Shown here in pieces: positions 1-5,106 of a DNA stretch of 7,253 nucleotides (its first letter is position 1; every line of letters starts with the position of its first letter). The translations under genes and the position numbers were made by a program. The notes beneath the pieces were generated by a model that was not told the DNA's origin, searched no databases, and saw only the letters and a list, made by a program, of their open reading frames with translations. This DNA comes from Rhodospirillaceae bacterium (GTDB taxonomy: Bacteria; Pseudomonadota; Alphaproteobacteria; Rhodospirillales; Magnetovibrionaceae). Location of the stretch: contig JAOULV010000068.1 of assembly GCA_029881835.1 (NCBI GenBank), positions 1-7,253 of the forward strand, written 5' to 3'.

Positions 1-297
1 GACCCCAAAAGAAGGGAAAAGTTTTTAGCCGGTCTTGGCGGGGTTGAAGAAACCGTCAGTCTTGAATTTTCGGGTGAAAAAATAATGGCAGTGCCGGAAG
101 CTGATATCGACCGCACCACGGCCGAGGGCAAGGCGTCATCCATCCAGTTTTTGCATTTTCCCTTAAGCCCTGAGCAGGCGGAAAAATTTAAACAATCAGG
201 AACCGAGGCAGTGCTTTCAATCGGTCACGAAAAATATGCCCATATGGCAAAGTTACCCGAAGCCGTCAGGGGTGCCCTGGCGGGTGATCTTGCCTAA
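1..297 (+). CDS. DUF3501 family protein, C-terminal part (5' end outside window)
   Basis: The reading frame is open from the first base to a TAA at 295-297, giving 98 residues, so the gene begins upstream of the window; the ATG at 85 is internal. Recognisable segments are GGVEETVSLEF near the start, then PEADIDRTTAEGKASSIQFL, a hydrophobic FLHFPLSPEQ stretch, and the closing HEKYAHMAKLPEAVRGAL. This matches, from memory, the C-terminal half of DUF3501, a proteobacterial family of unknown biochemical role often encoded near rubrerythrin-like and Fe-S proteins. No catalytic residue can be named. It converges on the SH3 gene, with 75 bases between the stops. The family call is fairly secure and the function is unknown. 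Confidence 0.8.
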   Translation, partial: DPKRREKFLAGLGGVEETVSLEFSGEKIMAVPEADIDRTTAEGKASSIQFLHFPLSPEQAEKFKQSGTEAVLSIGHEKYAHMAKLPEAVRGALAGDLA

Positions 298-334
298 AAT
301 TGGACTTTTATATCAATAAGATAAGCGAAAATAT

Positions 335-378
335 AAAAAAAATTTATAATGAATTGATTATTTATAAAAGAATCAATT
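335..378 (-). terminator. Weak candidate terminator for the SH3 gene
   Basis: AATTGATT (352-359) and AATCAATT (371-378) are perfect inverted repeats of 8 bp around an 11-base loop. On the minus strand an eight-base T run (335-342) follows after about nine bases. The stem contains only one G-C pair, overlaps the SH3 stop codon, and the T run is not directly adjacent, so intrinsic termination would be weak. It may be only an A/T-rich spacer between convergent genes. Confidence 0.25.
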
Positions 379-951
379 AACGCTTTCGCCGTCCATAATT
401 CCCCAGAAATGCTCACGCTTTAGCCAGCCGGCAAACCCATCGGTACTAACCTGACACCAAGGAGATTTAGATTCGCACTTTATCAATTCACCCACCACAC
501 CCGTTTCCGCACGCGCCACCACGCCTGATGCGCCATCAGGGTTTTTGTGAATTGGGTTGGGGCCGTTTGTTATTATAATCGCGCGCTTGCCGCTAAGCAT
601 GGTTTGGTGAACCCATCCTTGTGCCCCTTCCCAGTCGCGTACTTTTCGCCAGGTTTTGTATTCGGCTATTATTTCCAAGGGCAATCCTTTTAAACGGTAC
701 ACCCAGTCAATGGGGTATTGCAGGCCCGGGCCGGTGCGCAGATTTACCTCGTGCCCGGCGATGGAAACAAACCGCGGCAGGGGCAGGCCTGATGCGCCCT
801 TTGCATCTGCTTTTATCTGGTCTTGTTGCTGGGGATTTTGCTCTTGCGCTTGAGCATTGGTGGTGAATGATAAAACGCCTACGGATAGCAAGAAGCTAAA
901 AACATACACTAAAAAAAAGTTTGTGTTTTTTAGTGCCGATCTTGTCGTCAT
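373..951 (-). CDS. Secreted protein with two bacterial SH3 domains
   Basis: This 192-residue protein has a signal peptide: basic N-terminus, hydrophobic core at about 12-29, and likely cleavage after the AQA at 33-35. A Gln-rich linker (about 36-47) follows. The first SH3 repeat (about 61-118) carries VNLRTGPGLQYPIDWVY and VRDWEGAQGWVH; the second (about 122-185) carries VVARAETGVVGELIKCE and FAGWLKRE. This is the alphaproteobacterial SH3_4-type architecture, usually periplasmic and presumed to bind cell wall or protein; no enzyme domain is present. Cys159 and Cys166 could form a disulfide after export (inference). The start at 951 is supported by AAGG on the minus strand (962-965) ten bases upstream. 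The gene is divergent from the 2-hydroxyacid dehydrogenase, a pairing I recall from other alphaproteobacteria. The biological target is unknown. Confidence 0.88.
   Translation of the reverse strand: MTTRSALKNTNFFLVYVFSFLLSVGVLSFTTNAQAQEQNPQQQDQIKADAKGASGLPLPRFVSIAGHEVNLRTGPGLQYPIDWVYRLKGLPLEIIAEYKTWRKVRDWEGAQGWVHQTMLSGKRAIIITNGPNPIHKNPDGASGVVARAETGVVGELIKCESKSPWCQVSTDGFAGWLKREHFWGIMDGESVN
907..935 (-). repeat. 10-bp inverted repeat inside the signal-peptide codons
   Basis: CACTAAAAAA (907-916) and TTTTTTAGTG (926-935) are perfect inverted repeats around a nine-base loop. In the SH3 mRNA they could form an A/U-rich hairpin from about nucleotide +17 to +45. Chance is plausible in such A/T-rich sequence, and the coding constraint (Lys-Asn-Thr-Asn-Phe-Phe) explains part of it. 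Confidence 0.5.
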
Positions 952-956
952 ATCAT

Positions 957-984
957 TGTTACCTTGTTAATGTTGCCTTGTTAA
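957..984 (-). repeat. Tandem 14-bp duplication carrying the SH3 ribosome-binding site
   Basis: TGTTACCTTGTTAA (957-970) is followed immediately by TGTTGCCTTGTTAA (971-984), with 13 of 14 bases identical. On the minus strand each unit contains AACAAGG, so the Shine-Dalgarno-like AAGG ahead of the SH3 start is present twice. The copy nearer the gene is ten bases from the ATG; the other lies 14 bases further upstream. Confidence 0.75.
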
Positions 985-1008
985 AGCCTTTGCGGGCGTG
1001 TTTTGGTT

Positions 1009-1037
1009 ATTAAAATATAATCATATTCGCCGGTAAA
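1009..1037 (-). promoter_or_regulatory. Candidate sigma-70-type promoter for the SH3 gene
   Basis: On the minus strand, TTTACC (1032-1037) is followed after 17 bases by TTTAAT (1009-1014), matching four and five of six consensus positions. The expected transcript start lies about 50 bases upstream of the SH3 ATG at 951. The small ATTCGC/GCGAAT dyad overlaps the -35 side and could be an operator. The call rests on consensus only. Confidence 0.4.
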
Positions 1038-1155
1038 TTTAAGCGAATCGGTTGATTTGCACCGTTTATTAGGCACTTTGAATGCACAAATGGTCAAGTC
1101 TGACGCTCAGATATGACGGTTAAGTCGGGCTATTGCCTAAAAACATAAGGTGAAA

Positions 1156-1191
1156 ATGTTAAAAAACACCAACGCCCCCTTACATCATTAA
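1156..1191 (+). other. Possible 11-residue leader ORF ahead of the dehydrogenase
   Basis: An ATG at 1156 is preceded by AAGG (1147-1150) with five bases between, a better ribosome-binding site than that of the downstream gene. It encodes MLKNTNAPLHH and stops at TAA 1189-1191, about 114 bases before the dehydrogenase start. No run of one regulatory amino acid is obvious apart from two His codons. It may be chance, since short ORFs with an AAGG are common in this composition. Confidence 0.2.
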
Positions 1192-1305
1192 AAAACCTTG
1201 GAAATTAGGCAAAATACGTATTCGGTCGCGCTTTCCTTACCTGTTTATGCCGGGGCTGAACTATGGTAACGAAAGATATAAACAATCAAAACGAAGACCG
1301 GATAC

Positions 1306-2313
1306 ATGGCAGAAAAAAAGGCAGAAAAAAAGGTGGGCAAAAAACCAAAGGTGGTGGTCACCAGAAAACTTCCTGACAGCGTGGAAACCCGCATGATGGA
1401 ACTGTTTGATGTTGAGCTAAATCTCAACGACGAACCCATGAGCGAATCCCAGCTAATAAATGCCGTAAAGGGCTGCGATATTTTGGTTCCAACCGTGACC
1501 GATGAAATAAACGCCAGTGTAATAAATGCCGCCGGAAAAAATTTCAAAATGATTGCTAATTATGGCGCCGGGGTTGACCACATAGATCTTGGCGCCGCGC
1601 GCAAGAAAAAAATAGTCGTCACCAATACCCCCGATGTTCTAACCGAAGATACTGCCGACATGACAATGGCGCTTATTTTAGCCGTGCCACGCAGGTTAGT
1701 GGCGGGGGAAAAGGTTTTACGCGAAGGAAAGTGGAAAGGTTGGTCACCAACATGGATGTTAGGTCACCGCATTCACGGTAAACGTTTAGGCATTATCGGT
1801 ATGGGGCGCATTGGCCGCGCGGTCGCCAAACGGGCGAAAGGGTTTGGTCTTTCCATTCACTATCACAACCGCAACCGGGTGCACGCAGATGTGGAAGCAG
1901 AGCTTGAGGCAACGTACTGGGAAAGCCTTGATCAAATGTTGGCACGGATGGACATAATTTCGATTAACTGTCCGCATACACCGGCAACGTATCATTTGCT
2001 TTCGGCCCGCAGGTTGAAGCTTTTGCAAAAACACTCCTACATCGTCAACACCGCGCGCGGCGAAATGATTGATGAAAAGGCGTTAATAAAAATGTTGAAA
2101 GACGGCGAATTGGCTGGTGCCGGGCTGGACGTTTATGAAAACGAACCCGATATTAACCCAAAATTTTTGAACCTTGATAACGTAACCCTTTTACCGCACA
2201 TGGGTTCTGCCACCATCGAAGGGCGCGCCGATATGGGGGGCAAGGTAATAATTTGTATCAAAACATTTATTGATGGCCACACCCCACCCGACCGGGTGTT
2301 GGGCGATATTTAG
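1306..2313 (+). CDS. D-isomer-specific 2-hydroxyacid dehydrogenase (glyoxylate/hydroxypyruvate reductase-like)
   Basis: The 335-residue enzyme reduces a 2-oxoacid to a D-2-hydroxyacid, probably glyoxylate or hydroxypyruvate, in the cytoplasm. The family framework is complete: an N-terminal catalytic segment from PKVVVTRKLP (14-23), NYGAGVDHID (85-94), the Rossmann motif GMGRIG (165-170), and the catalytic triad Arg251 (NTARGE), Glu280 (YENEP) and His298 (LLPHMGSAT). The end of the second Rossmann strand reads HYHNRNR without the acidic residue typical of NAD-specific enzymes, so NADPH preference is inferred. The substrate is not decided by sequence alone. The start at 1306 has a weak GAAG about nine bases upstream. 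It adds a 15-residue lysine-rich tail (MAEKKAEKKVGKKPK) before the first conserved strand, longer than I expect for the family. It is convergent with the DsrE-like gene, 11 bases between the stops. Confidence 0.9.
   Translation: MAEKKAEKKVGKKPKVVVTRKLPDSVETRMMELFDVELNLNDEPMSESQLINAVKGCDILVPTVTDEINASVINAAGKNFKMIANYGAGVDHIDLGAARKKKIVVTNTPDVLTEDTADMTMALILAVPRRLVAGEKVLREGKWKGWSPTWMLGHRIHGKRLGIIGMGRIGRAVAKRAKGFGLSIHYHNRNRVHADVEAELEATYWESLDQMLARMDIISINCPHTPATYHLLSARRLKLLQKHSYIVNTARGEMIDEKALIKMLKDGELAGAGLDVYENEPDINPKFLNLDNVTLLPHMGSATIEGRADMGGKVIICIKTFIDGHTPPDRVLGDI
1309..1332 (+). repeat. Perfect tandem 12-bp repeat encoding (Ala-Glu-Lys-Lys)x2
   Basis: GCAGAAAAAAAG occurs twice back to back directly after the start codon of the dehydrogenase. 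Each unit contains a run of seven A and encodes AEKK. Being a multiple of three, copy-number change would keep the frame, while slippage within an A run would shift it. Confidence 0.9.
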
Positions 2314-2324
2314 TAGCTTTAAGT

Positions 2325-2783
2325 TCAGATAAATATTACCGAACCGTTTTTTGATGCATCGTGTAAAAAAGTAACCACCCCGGTTATTTCAATTTTTACA
2401 TCATCACGCAAATCGGTTTTTTTAATCTCTGCAAACGATAAACCCATTTCACAAACCATGAAACGGACCCCAAGCTCGACACAGGCTTGAAACAGGGTTT
2501 GAAAATCTGCCACACCGCGCTGTTTAAGGGCATTGTTCATTTCCAAACCATTGGCAAAACCACTTGCCGGCATGCCGTGCCATGGTAACACTTCGCCATT
2601 ATTTTTTGACAAAACAGTGGATGCCCCCATGGTAAAAAACAGGGTAACAGGCTTGTTCATCGCCGCCGCACCTGCGGCCAGCACCAATGCGTAGTGTATT
2701 TTGCCGATGTCGGACGAATGGACAATTAGCGAAAGCTTTTCAATGCTATCAATGCTCGCGTTTTCATTCATCTTTTGCACCAT
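2325..2783 (-). CDS. DsrE/DsrF-like sulfur-relay family protein
   Basis: This small cytoplasmic protein of 152 residues has a DsrE-like alpha/beta layout: first strand LSLIVHSS (18-24), helix HYALVLAAGAAAMN (30-43), second strand PVTLFFTM, and the family-typical FMVCEMGL, where Cys111 is the probable persulfide-carrying or redox cysteine. Known DsrE/TusD relatives hand sulfur between carriers; this one belongs to the single-subunit relatives whose substrate is unknown. Its 5' end overlaps the 3' end of the E1-like gene, implying translational coupling and a shared job in sulfur handling. The start is ambiguous. ATG 2783 gives MVQKMNEN and a 20-base overlap with a weak GGA upstream; ATG 2771 gives 148 residues and an 8-base overlap ATGAATGA. 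Both keep the whole domain. It is the last gene of the operon, with no clear terminator before the convergent gene. Confidence 0.82.
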   Translation of the reverse strand: MVQKMNENASIDSIEKLSLIVHSSDIGKIHYALVLAAGAAAMNKPVTLFFTMGASTVLSKNNGEVLPWHGMPASGFANGLEMNNALKQRGVADFQTLFQACVELGVRFMVCEMGLSFAEIKKTDLRDDVKIEITGVVTFLHDASKNGSVIFI

Positions 2784-3582
2784 GCATGGAAAGATCCGTA
2801 ATGCGTGGGTTGTCGCCGCATAACGGGCAGGCGGGGTCGCGCTTTACGGTAATGTTGCGAAAGGTTGTGCCCAGCGCTTCATAGACCAAAAGCCGACCCG
2901 ACATGCTTTCGCCAATTCCCAATATTTCTTTTAATATTTCTGTTGCCTGAATTGAACCAACGGTTCCGCACAGCGCACCTAGCACACCTGCTTCGGCACA
3001 TGATGGAACCTCATCCGCTGGCGGGGGTGCGGGAAAAATGCAGCGATAGCAATTTCCATTTTCATTATCGTCTGGGCCGCCCGGATAATTTTTAAAAACA
3101 GCGACCTGGCCGTCAAAGCGCAGTATCGCGCCCGACACAAGCGTTTTTTTGGCAAAATAACACGCATCATTAAGCAAAAAACGGGTGGGGAAATTATCAC
3201 TGCCATCGGCAACGATGTCATAGGCGGAAATTATATCCATCACGTTTTGCTGCGTGATGCGCCCATCGTGTTGAATAACATTTATGTCGGGGTTTATATC
3301 GGCAATTGTGCTGGCTGCACTTTTTACTTTTGCTGTGCCGATTGAATTTGTTTTATGCACGATTTGGCGTTGCAGGTTAGATAAATCAACCACATCGTCA
3401 TCAATTATGCCAATGGTGCCGACACCGGCGGCGGCCAAATAAAGCAACAAGGGCGAGCCAAGCCCGCCTGCGCCAACTACCAATACCTTGGCCTTTAATA
3501 ATTTTTGTTGTCCCGCACCGCCGATTTGGGGCAACAAAATATGCCGGGCGTAACGTTCAACCTGTTCGTCGGTGAAATCCAT
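2764..3582 (-). CDS. MoeB/ThiF/HesA family E1-like adenylyltransferase
   Basis: This 272-residue enzyme would use ATP to adenylate the C-terminal Gly-Gly of a ubiquitin-like sulfur carrier (MoaD or ThiS type), ready for thiocarboxylate formation. Visible features are the opening FTDEQVERYARHILLPQIGG, ATP-binding GAGGLGSP (37-44), NLQRQI (69-74), DGSDNFPTR (126-134), zinc pairs Cys178/Cys181 and Cys252/Cys255, and Cys195 in PSCAEAGVLG at the catalytic cysteine position. Length fits MoeB/HesA proteins without a rhodanese domain. The frame is open upstream to an ATG at 3741, but that extension lies inside cysK and resembles no family member. ATG 3582 has GGGAAG just upstream and begins with the conserved MDFTDEQ. 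It sits 10 bases after cysK and overlaps the DsrE-like gene. Sequence alone does not separate molybdopterin, thiamine or cysteine pathways, so no symbol is given. Confidence 0.9.
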   Translation of the reverse strand: MDFTDEQVERYARHILLPQIGGAGQQKLLKAKVLVVGAGGLGSPLLLYLAAAGVGTIGIIDDDVVDLSNLQRQIVHKTNSIGTAKVKSAASTIADINPDINVIQHDGRITQQNVMDIISAYDIVADGSDNFPTRFLLNDACYFAKKTLVSGAILRFDGQVAVFKNYPGGPDDNENGNCYRCIFPAPPPADEVPSCAEAGVLGALCGTVGSIQATEILKEILGIGESMSGRLLVYEALGTTFRNITVKRDPACPLCGDNPRITDLSMHGAKDE

Positions 3583-3585
3583 TTT

Positions 3586-3591
3586 CTTCCC
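3586..3591 (-). promoter_or_regulatory. Shine-Dalgarno site that fixes the E1-like gene start at 3582
   Basis: The minus-strand GGGAAG lies in the 10-base gap between the cysK stop and ATG 3582, three bases before that ATG. Together with the conserved MDFTDEQ N-terminus, it favours this start over the longer in-frame ATG at 3741. Confidence 0.6.
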
Positions 3592-3592
3592 G

Positions 3593-4561
3593 TTATTCAA
3601 CCCCAAGGTTTTCAAACAGTGCGGTTGAAAGATAGCGTTCAGCAAATGACGGCAGTATGGCAACAATGGTTTTGCCTGCCATATCATCACGGCACGCCAA
3701 TTCAACCGAAGCGGCAATTGCCGCACCGGACGATATGCCAACCGGTAAACCTTCGGTTGCGGCTAATTGGCGTGAAAAGGCAAATGCGGTTTCGTTGCCA
3801 ATTTGCATGATTTCATCAATCAGGTCGGTGTCTAAAATTTTTGGAACAAAGCCCGCACCGATGCCTTGTATTTTATGGGGGCCGGGCACCCCGCCGGAAA
3901 GAACCGGGCTGTCTTCGGGTTCGACCGCAACAATTTTTACAGATGGGTTGCGTTCTTTTAGAACCTGACCAACACCGGTTATGGTGCCGCCGGTACCGAC
4001 ACCGGAAACAAGCACGTCAACTTTGCCGCCGGTGTCTTTCCATATTTCTTCGGCGGTGGTCAGGCGATGGATTTCTGGGTTGGCCGGGTTTTCAAACTGC
4101 TGCAACATTACCCAGCCTTTTTCTTTTACCAATTCACCCGCTTTTTCAATGGCACCTTTCATGCCGTTTGCCGCTGGGGTTAATACCAATTCGGCACCTA
4201 AAAAAGCCAACATCTTGCGCCGTTCAATCGACATGCTTTCGGGCATGGTAAGGGCCAGCTTATATCCTTTGGCCGCCGCCACAAACGCCAGTGCAATGCC
4301 GGTATTGCCCGATGTCGGCTCAACCAGTGTGTCGCCCGGTTTTATTTTTCCGCTTTTTTCTGCTGCTTCAATCATTGCCAAACCAATGCGGTCTTTGACT
4401 GATGCAAGGGGATTAAAAAATTCGCACTTGCCCAAAATTTCTGCCTTGCAGTTATTTGCTTTGGCAATTTGTGACAGCCGAACCAGCGGTGTAGCGCCAA
4501 CCGTTTCTATTATGTTGTTGTAAATATGCCCGCGAAATTCTGCTTTGTTGGCGTTGTTCAT
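3593..4561 (-). CDS. cysK: Cysteine synthase A (O-acetylserine sulfhydrylase)
   Basis: This PLP enzyme of 322 residues makes cysteine from O-acetylserine and sulfide. The PLP lysine is Lys56 in NPLASVKDR. The substrate loop TSGNTG is at 83-88, the phosphate-binding GVGTGGT at 187-193, and the PLP-ring serine region GISSGA at 275-280. The stretch SPVLSGGVPGPHKIQGIGAG (218-237) is typical of CysK rather than CysM. The C-terminus SFAERYLSTALFENL is the usual CysK ending, with Ala in place of the common Gly. Length is normal. A strong ribosome-binding site (minus-strand GGGAG, 4569-4573) lies seven bases before the ATG. The gene follows the Rrf2 regulator by 25 bases and precedes the E1-like gene by 10, so it is the metabolic core of this operon. 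CysK proteins also bind partners that end in isoleucine, relevant to the adjacent regulator. Confidence 0.95.
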   Translation of the reverse strand: MNNANKAEFRGHIYNNIIETVGATPLVRLSQIAKANNCKAEILGKCEFFNPLASVKDRIGLAMIEAAEKSGKIKPGDTLVEPTSGNTGIALAFVAAAKGYKLALTMPESMSIERRKMLAFLGAELVLTPAANGMKGAIEKAGELVKEKGWVMLQQFENPANPEIHRLTTAEEIWKDTGGKVDVLVSGVGTGGTITGVGQVLKERNPSVKIVAVEPEDSPVLSGGVPGPHKIQGIGAGFVPKILDTDLIDEIMQIGNETAFAFSRQLAATEGLPVGISSGAAIAASVELACRDDMAGKTIVAILPSFAERYLSTALFENLGVE

Positions 4562-4586
4562 TATTAAGCTCCCTCAGGGTATTTTT

Positions 4587-5042
4587 TTAAATTGTGAAAT
4601 CTAGATTTTTGCGCCCTTCGCTTTCGATTCCGGCTTTTTGTGCATCAAGACAAAGGCTATCAATATCTATCTTGTCCAGCCGTGCCATGGTGTCGGCTTG
4701 CATCGCAAGCCACATGGGGCGCACTACCTTTACGCCTAAATCCGATCCGTGTTCATCGCGCAACGGGTCATCGGTGGTTTCCATTTTTTTTACGCTACGC
4801 ACAATATCGCCAATTGAAATACGCCTGCGTTCGCGCGCTAAGCGGTAACCGCCTTTTGGCCCGCGCACCCCGCTTAAAATATTTTCACGCACCAATTGTT
4901 GCAGTGCCTGTTCAAGGTAACGTCTGGGGATGTCTTGCCTGCGGGTAATTTCGCGGCTTTGCACCGGTTCGGATCCGGCATGATAGGCAATGTCGAGCAC
5001 CGCCTCGATTGCAAACAACATTTTTTTTGAAAGACGCAACAT
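4587..5042 (-). CDS. Rrf2-family transcriptional regulator, CymR-like context
   Basis: This 151-residue DNA-binding protein has the Rrf2 winged helix-turn-helix: MLRLSKKMLFAIEAVLDIAY, the recognition region IPRRYLEQALQQLVRENIL (38-56), and the wing GVRGPKGGYRLAR (58-70), followed by the ISIGDIVRSV dimerisation helix region. IscR, NsrR and RirA use three clustered cysteines for an Fe-S cluster; here the only cysteine is Cys131, so Fe-S sensing is unlikely. It directly precedes cysK, as expected for a cysteine or sulfide regulator, and the protein ends in NLDFTI with a terminal isoleucine, the feature that lets serine acetyltransferase dock into CysK. Rrf2-family CymR of Bacillus subtilis works as a complex with CysK; a similar role here is inference. 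The start is supported by minus-strand GAGG (5051-5054) eight bases upstream. Autoregulation through the palindrome in its promoter is likely. Confidence 0.9.
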   Translation of the reverse strand: MLRLSKKMLFAIEAVLDIAYHAGSEPVQSREITRRQDIPRRYLEQALQQLVRENILSGVRGPKGGYRLARERRRISIGDIVRSVKKMETTDDPLRDEHGSDLGVKVVRPMWLAMQADTMARLDKIDIDSLCLDAQKAGIESEGRKNLDFTI

Positions 5043-5078
5043 AATTAAAGCCTCGCAATGTTAAGTGATGATTTATTT

Positions 5079-5106
5079 ATTATAGTAGTTAACTAAAACT
5101 TTTAAG
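5079..5106 (-). promoter_or_regulatory. Promoter of the rrf2-cysK-E1-dsrE operon
   Basis: The minus strand has a perfect -10 hexamer TATAAT (5079-5084). A weak -35 CTTAAA (5101-5106) lies 16 bases upstream, over the dut stop codon. A start near 5072 would give a leader of about 30 bases that includes the GAGG ribosome-binding site. A poor -35 with an ideal -10 suits a regulated promoter. Confidence 0.6.
5086..5095. promoter_or_regulatory. Candidate Rrf2 operator TAGTTAACTA
   Basis: A perfect 10-bp palindrome lies in the -35/-10 spacer, one base upstream of the -10 hexamer. Binding there would block RNA polymerase. Rrf2 proteins are dimers that bind A/T-rich dyads, and the regulator gene starts 44 bases away, so autorepression is the simplest reading. 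I cannot match it with certainty to a described Rrf2 box. Confidence 0.45.

Larger units (their letters stand above)
952..1305. other. 354-base divergent intergenic region
   Basis: This region separates the SH3 gene (-) from the 2-hydroxyacid dehydrogenase (+) and holds no substantial gene. Listed separately are a tandem 14-bp repeat, a candidate minus-strand promoter and a 12-codon ORF. Also present are TTAGGCA at 1069-1075 and 1205-1211 with its complement TGCCTAA at 1134-1140, an ATTCGC/GCGAAT inverted repeat (1025-1030 and 1043-1048) flanking TAAATTTA (1034-1041), and a direct repeat GGTCAAGTCTG/GGTTAAGTCGG (1092-1102 and 1118-1128). I found no convincing -35/-10 pair for the plus-strand gene. 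I see no tRNA or recognised riboswitch. Confidence 0.7.

Noticed and set aside
85..297. Independent 70-residue gene starting at ATG 85
   Set aside because: The frame is open to the window edge and the upstream residues (GGVEETVSLEF) belong to the same DUF3501 domain, so the ATG is internal.
1198..1226. Possible plus-strand promoter TTGGAA near the dehydrogenase
   Set aside because: No acceptable -10 hexamer lies 16-18 bases downstream. The nearby TACGTA is at the wrong spacing.
2314..2360. Bidirectional terminator between the convergent dehydrogenase and DsrE-like genes
   Set aside because: Only 11 bases separate the stops, and the T run at 2347-2352 has no adjoining inverted repeat.
3583..3741. 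53-residue N-terminal extension of the E1-like protein
   Set aside because: It lies wholly inside the 3' end of cysK in another frame and resembles no family N-terminus. The conserved MDFTDEQ start at 3582 has its own ribosome-binding site.
3657..4523. Plus-strand ORFs of 103 to 180 codons opposite cysK
   Set aside because: They are antisense shadows of a clearly conserved enzyme, with no recognisable domain of their own and no ribosome-binding site that I could defend.
4571..4579. CCCTCAGGG dyad ahead of cysK
   Set aside because: A four-base stem around a single central base cannot form a stable hairpin, and part of it is the Shine-Dalgarno sequence of cysK.
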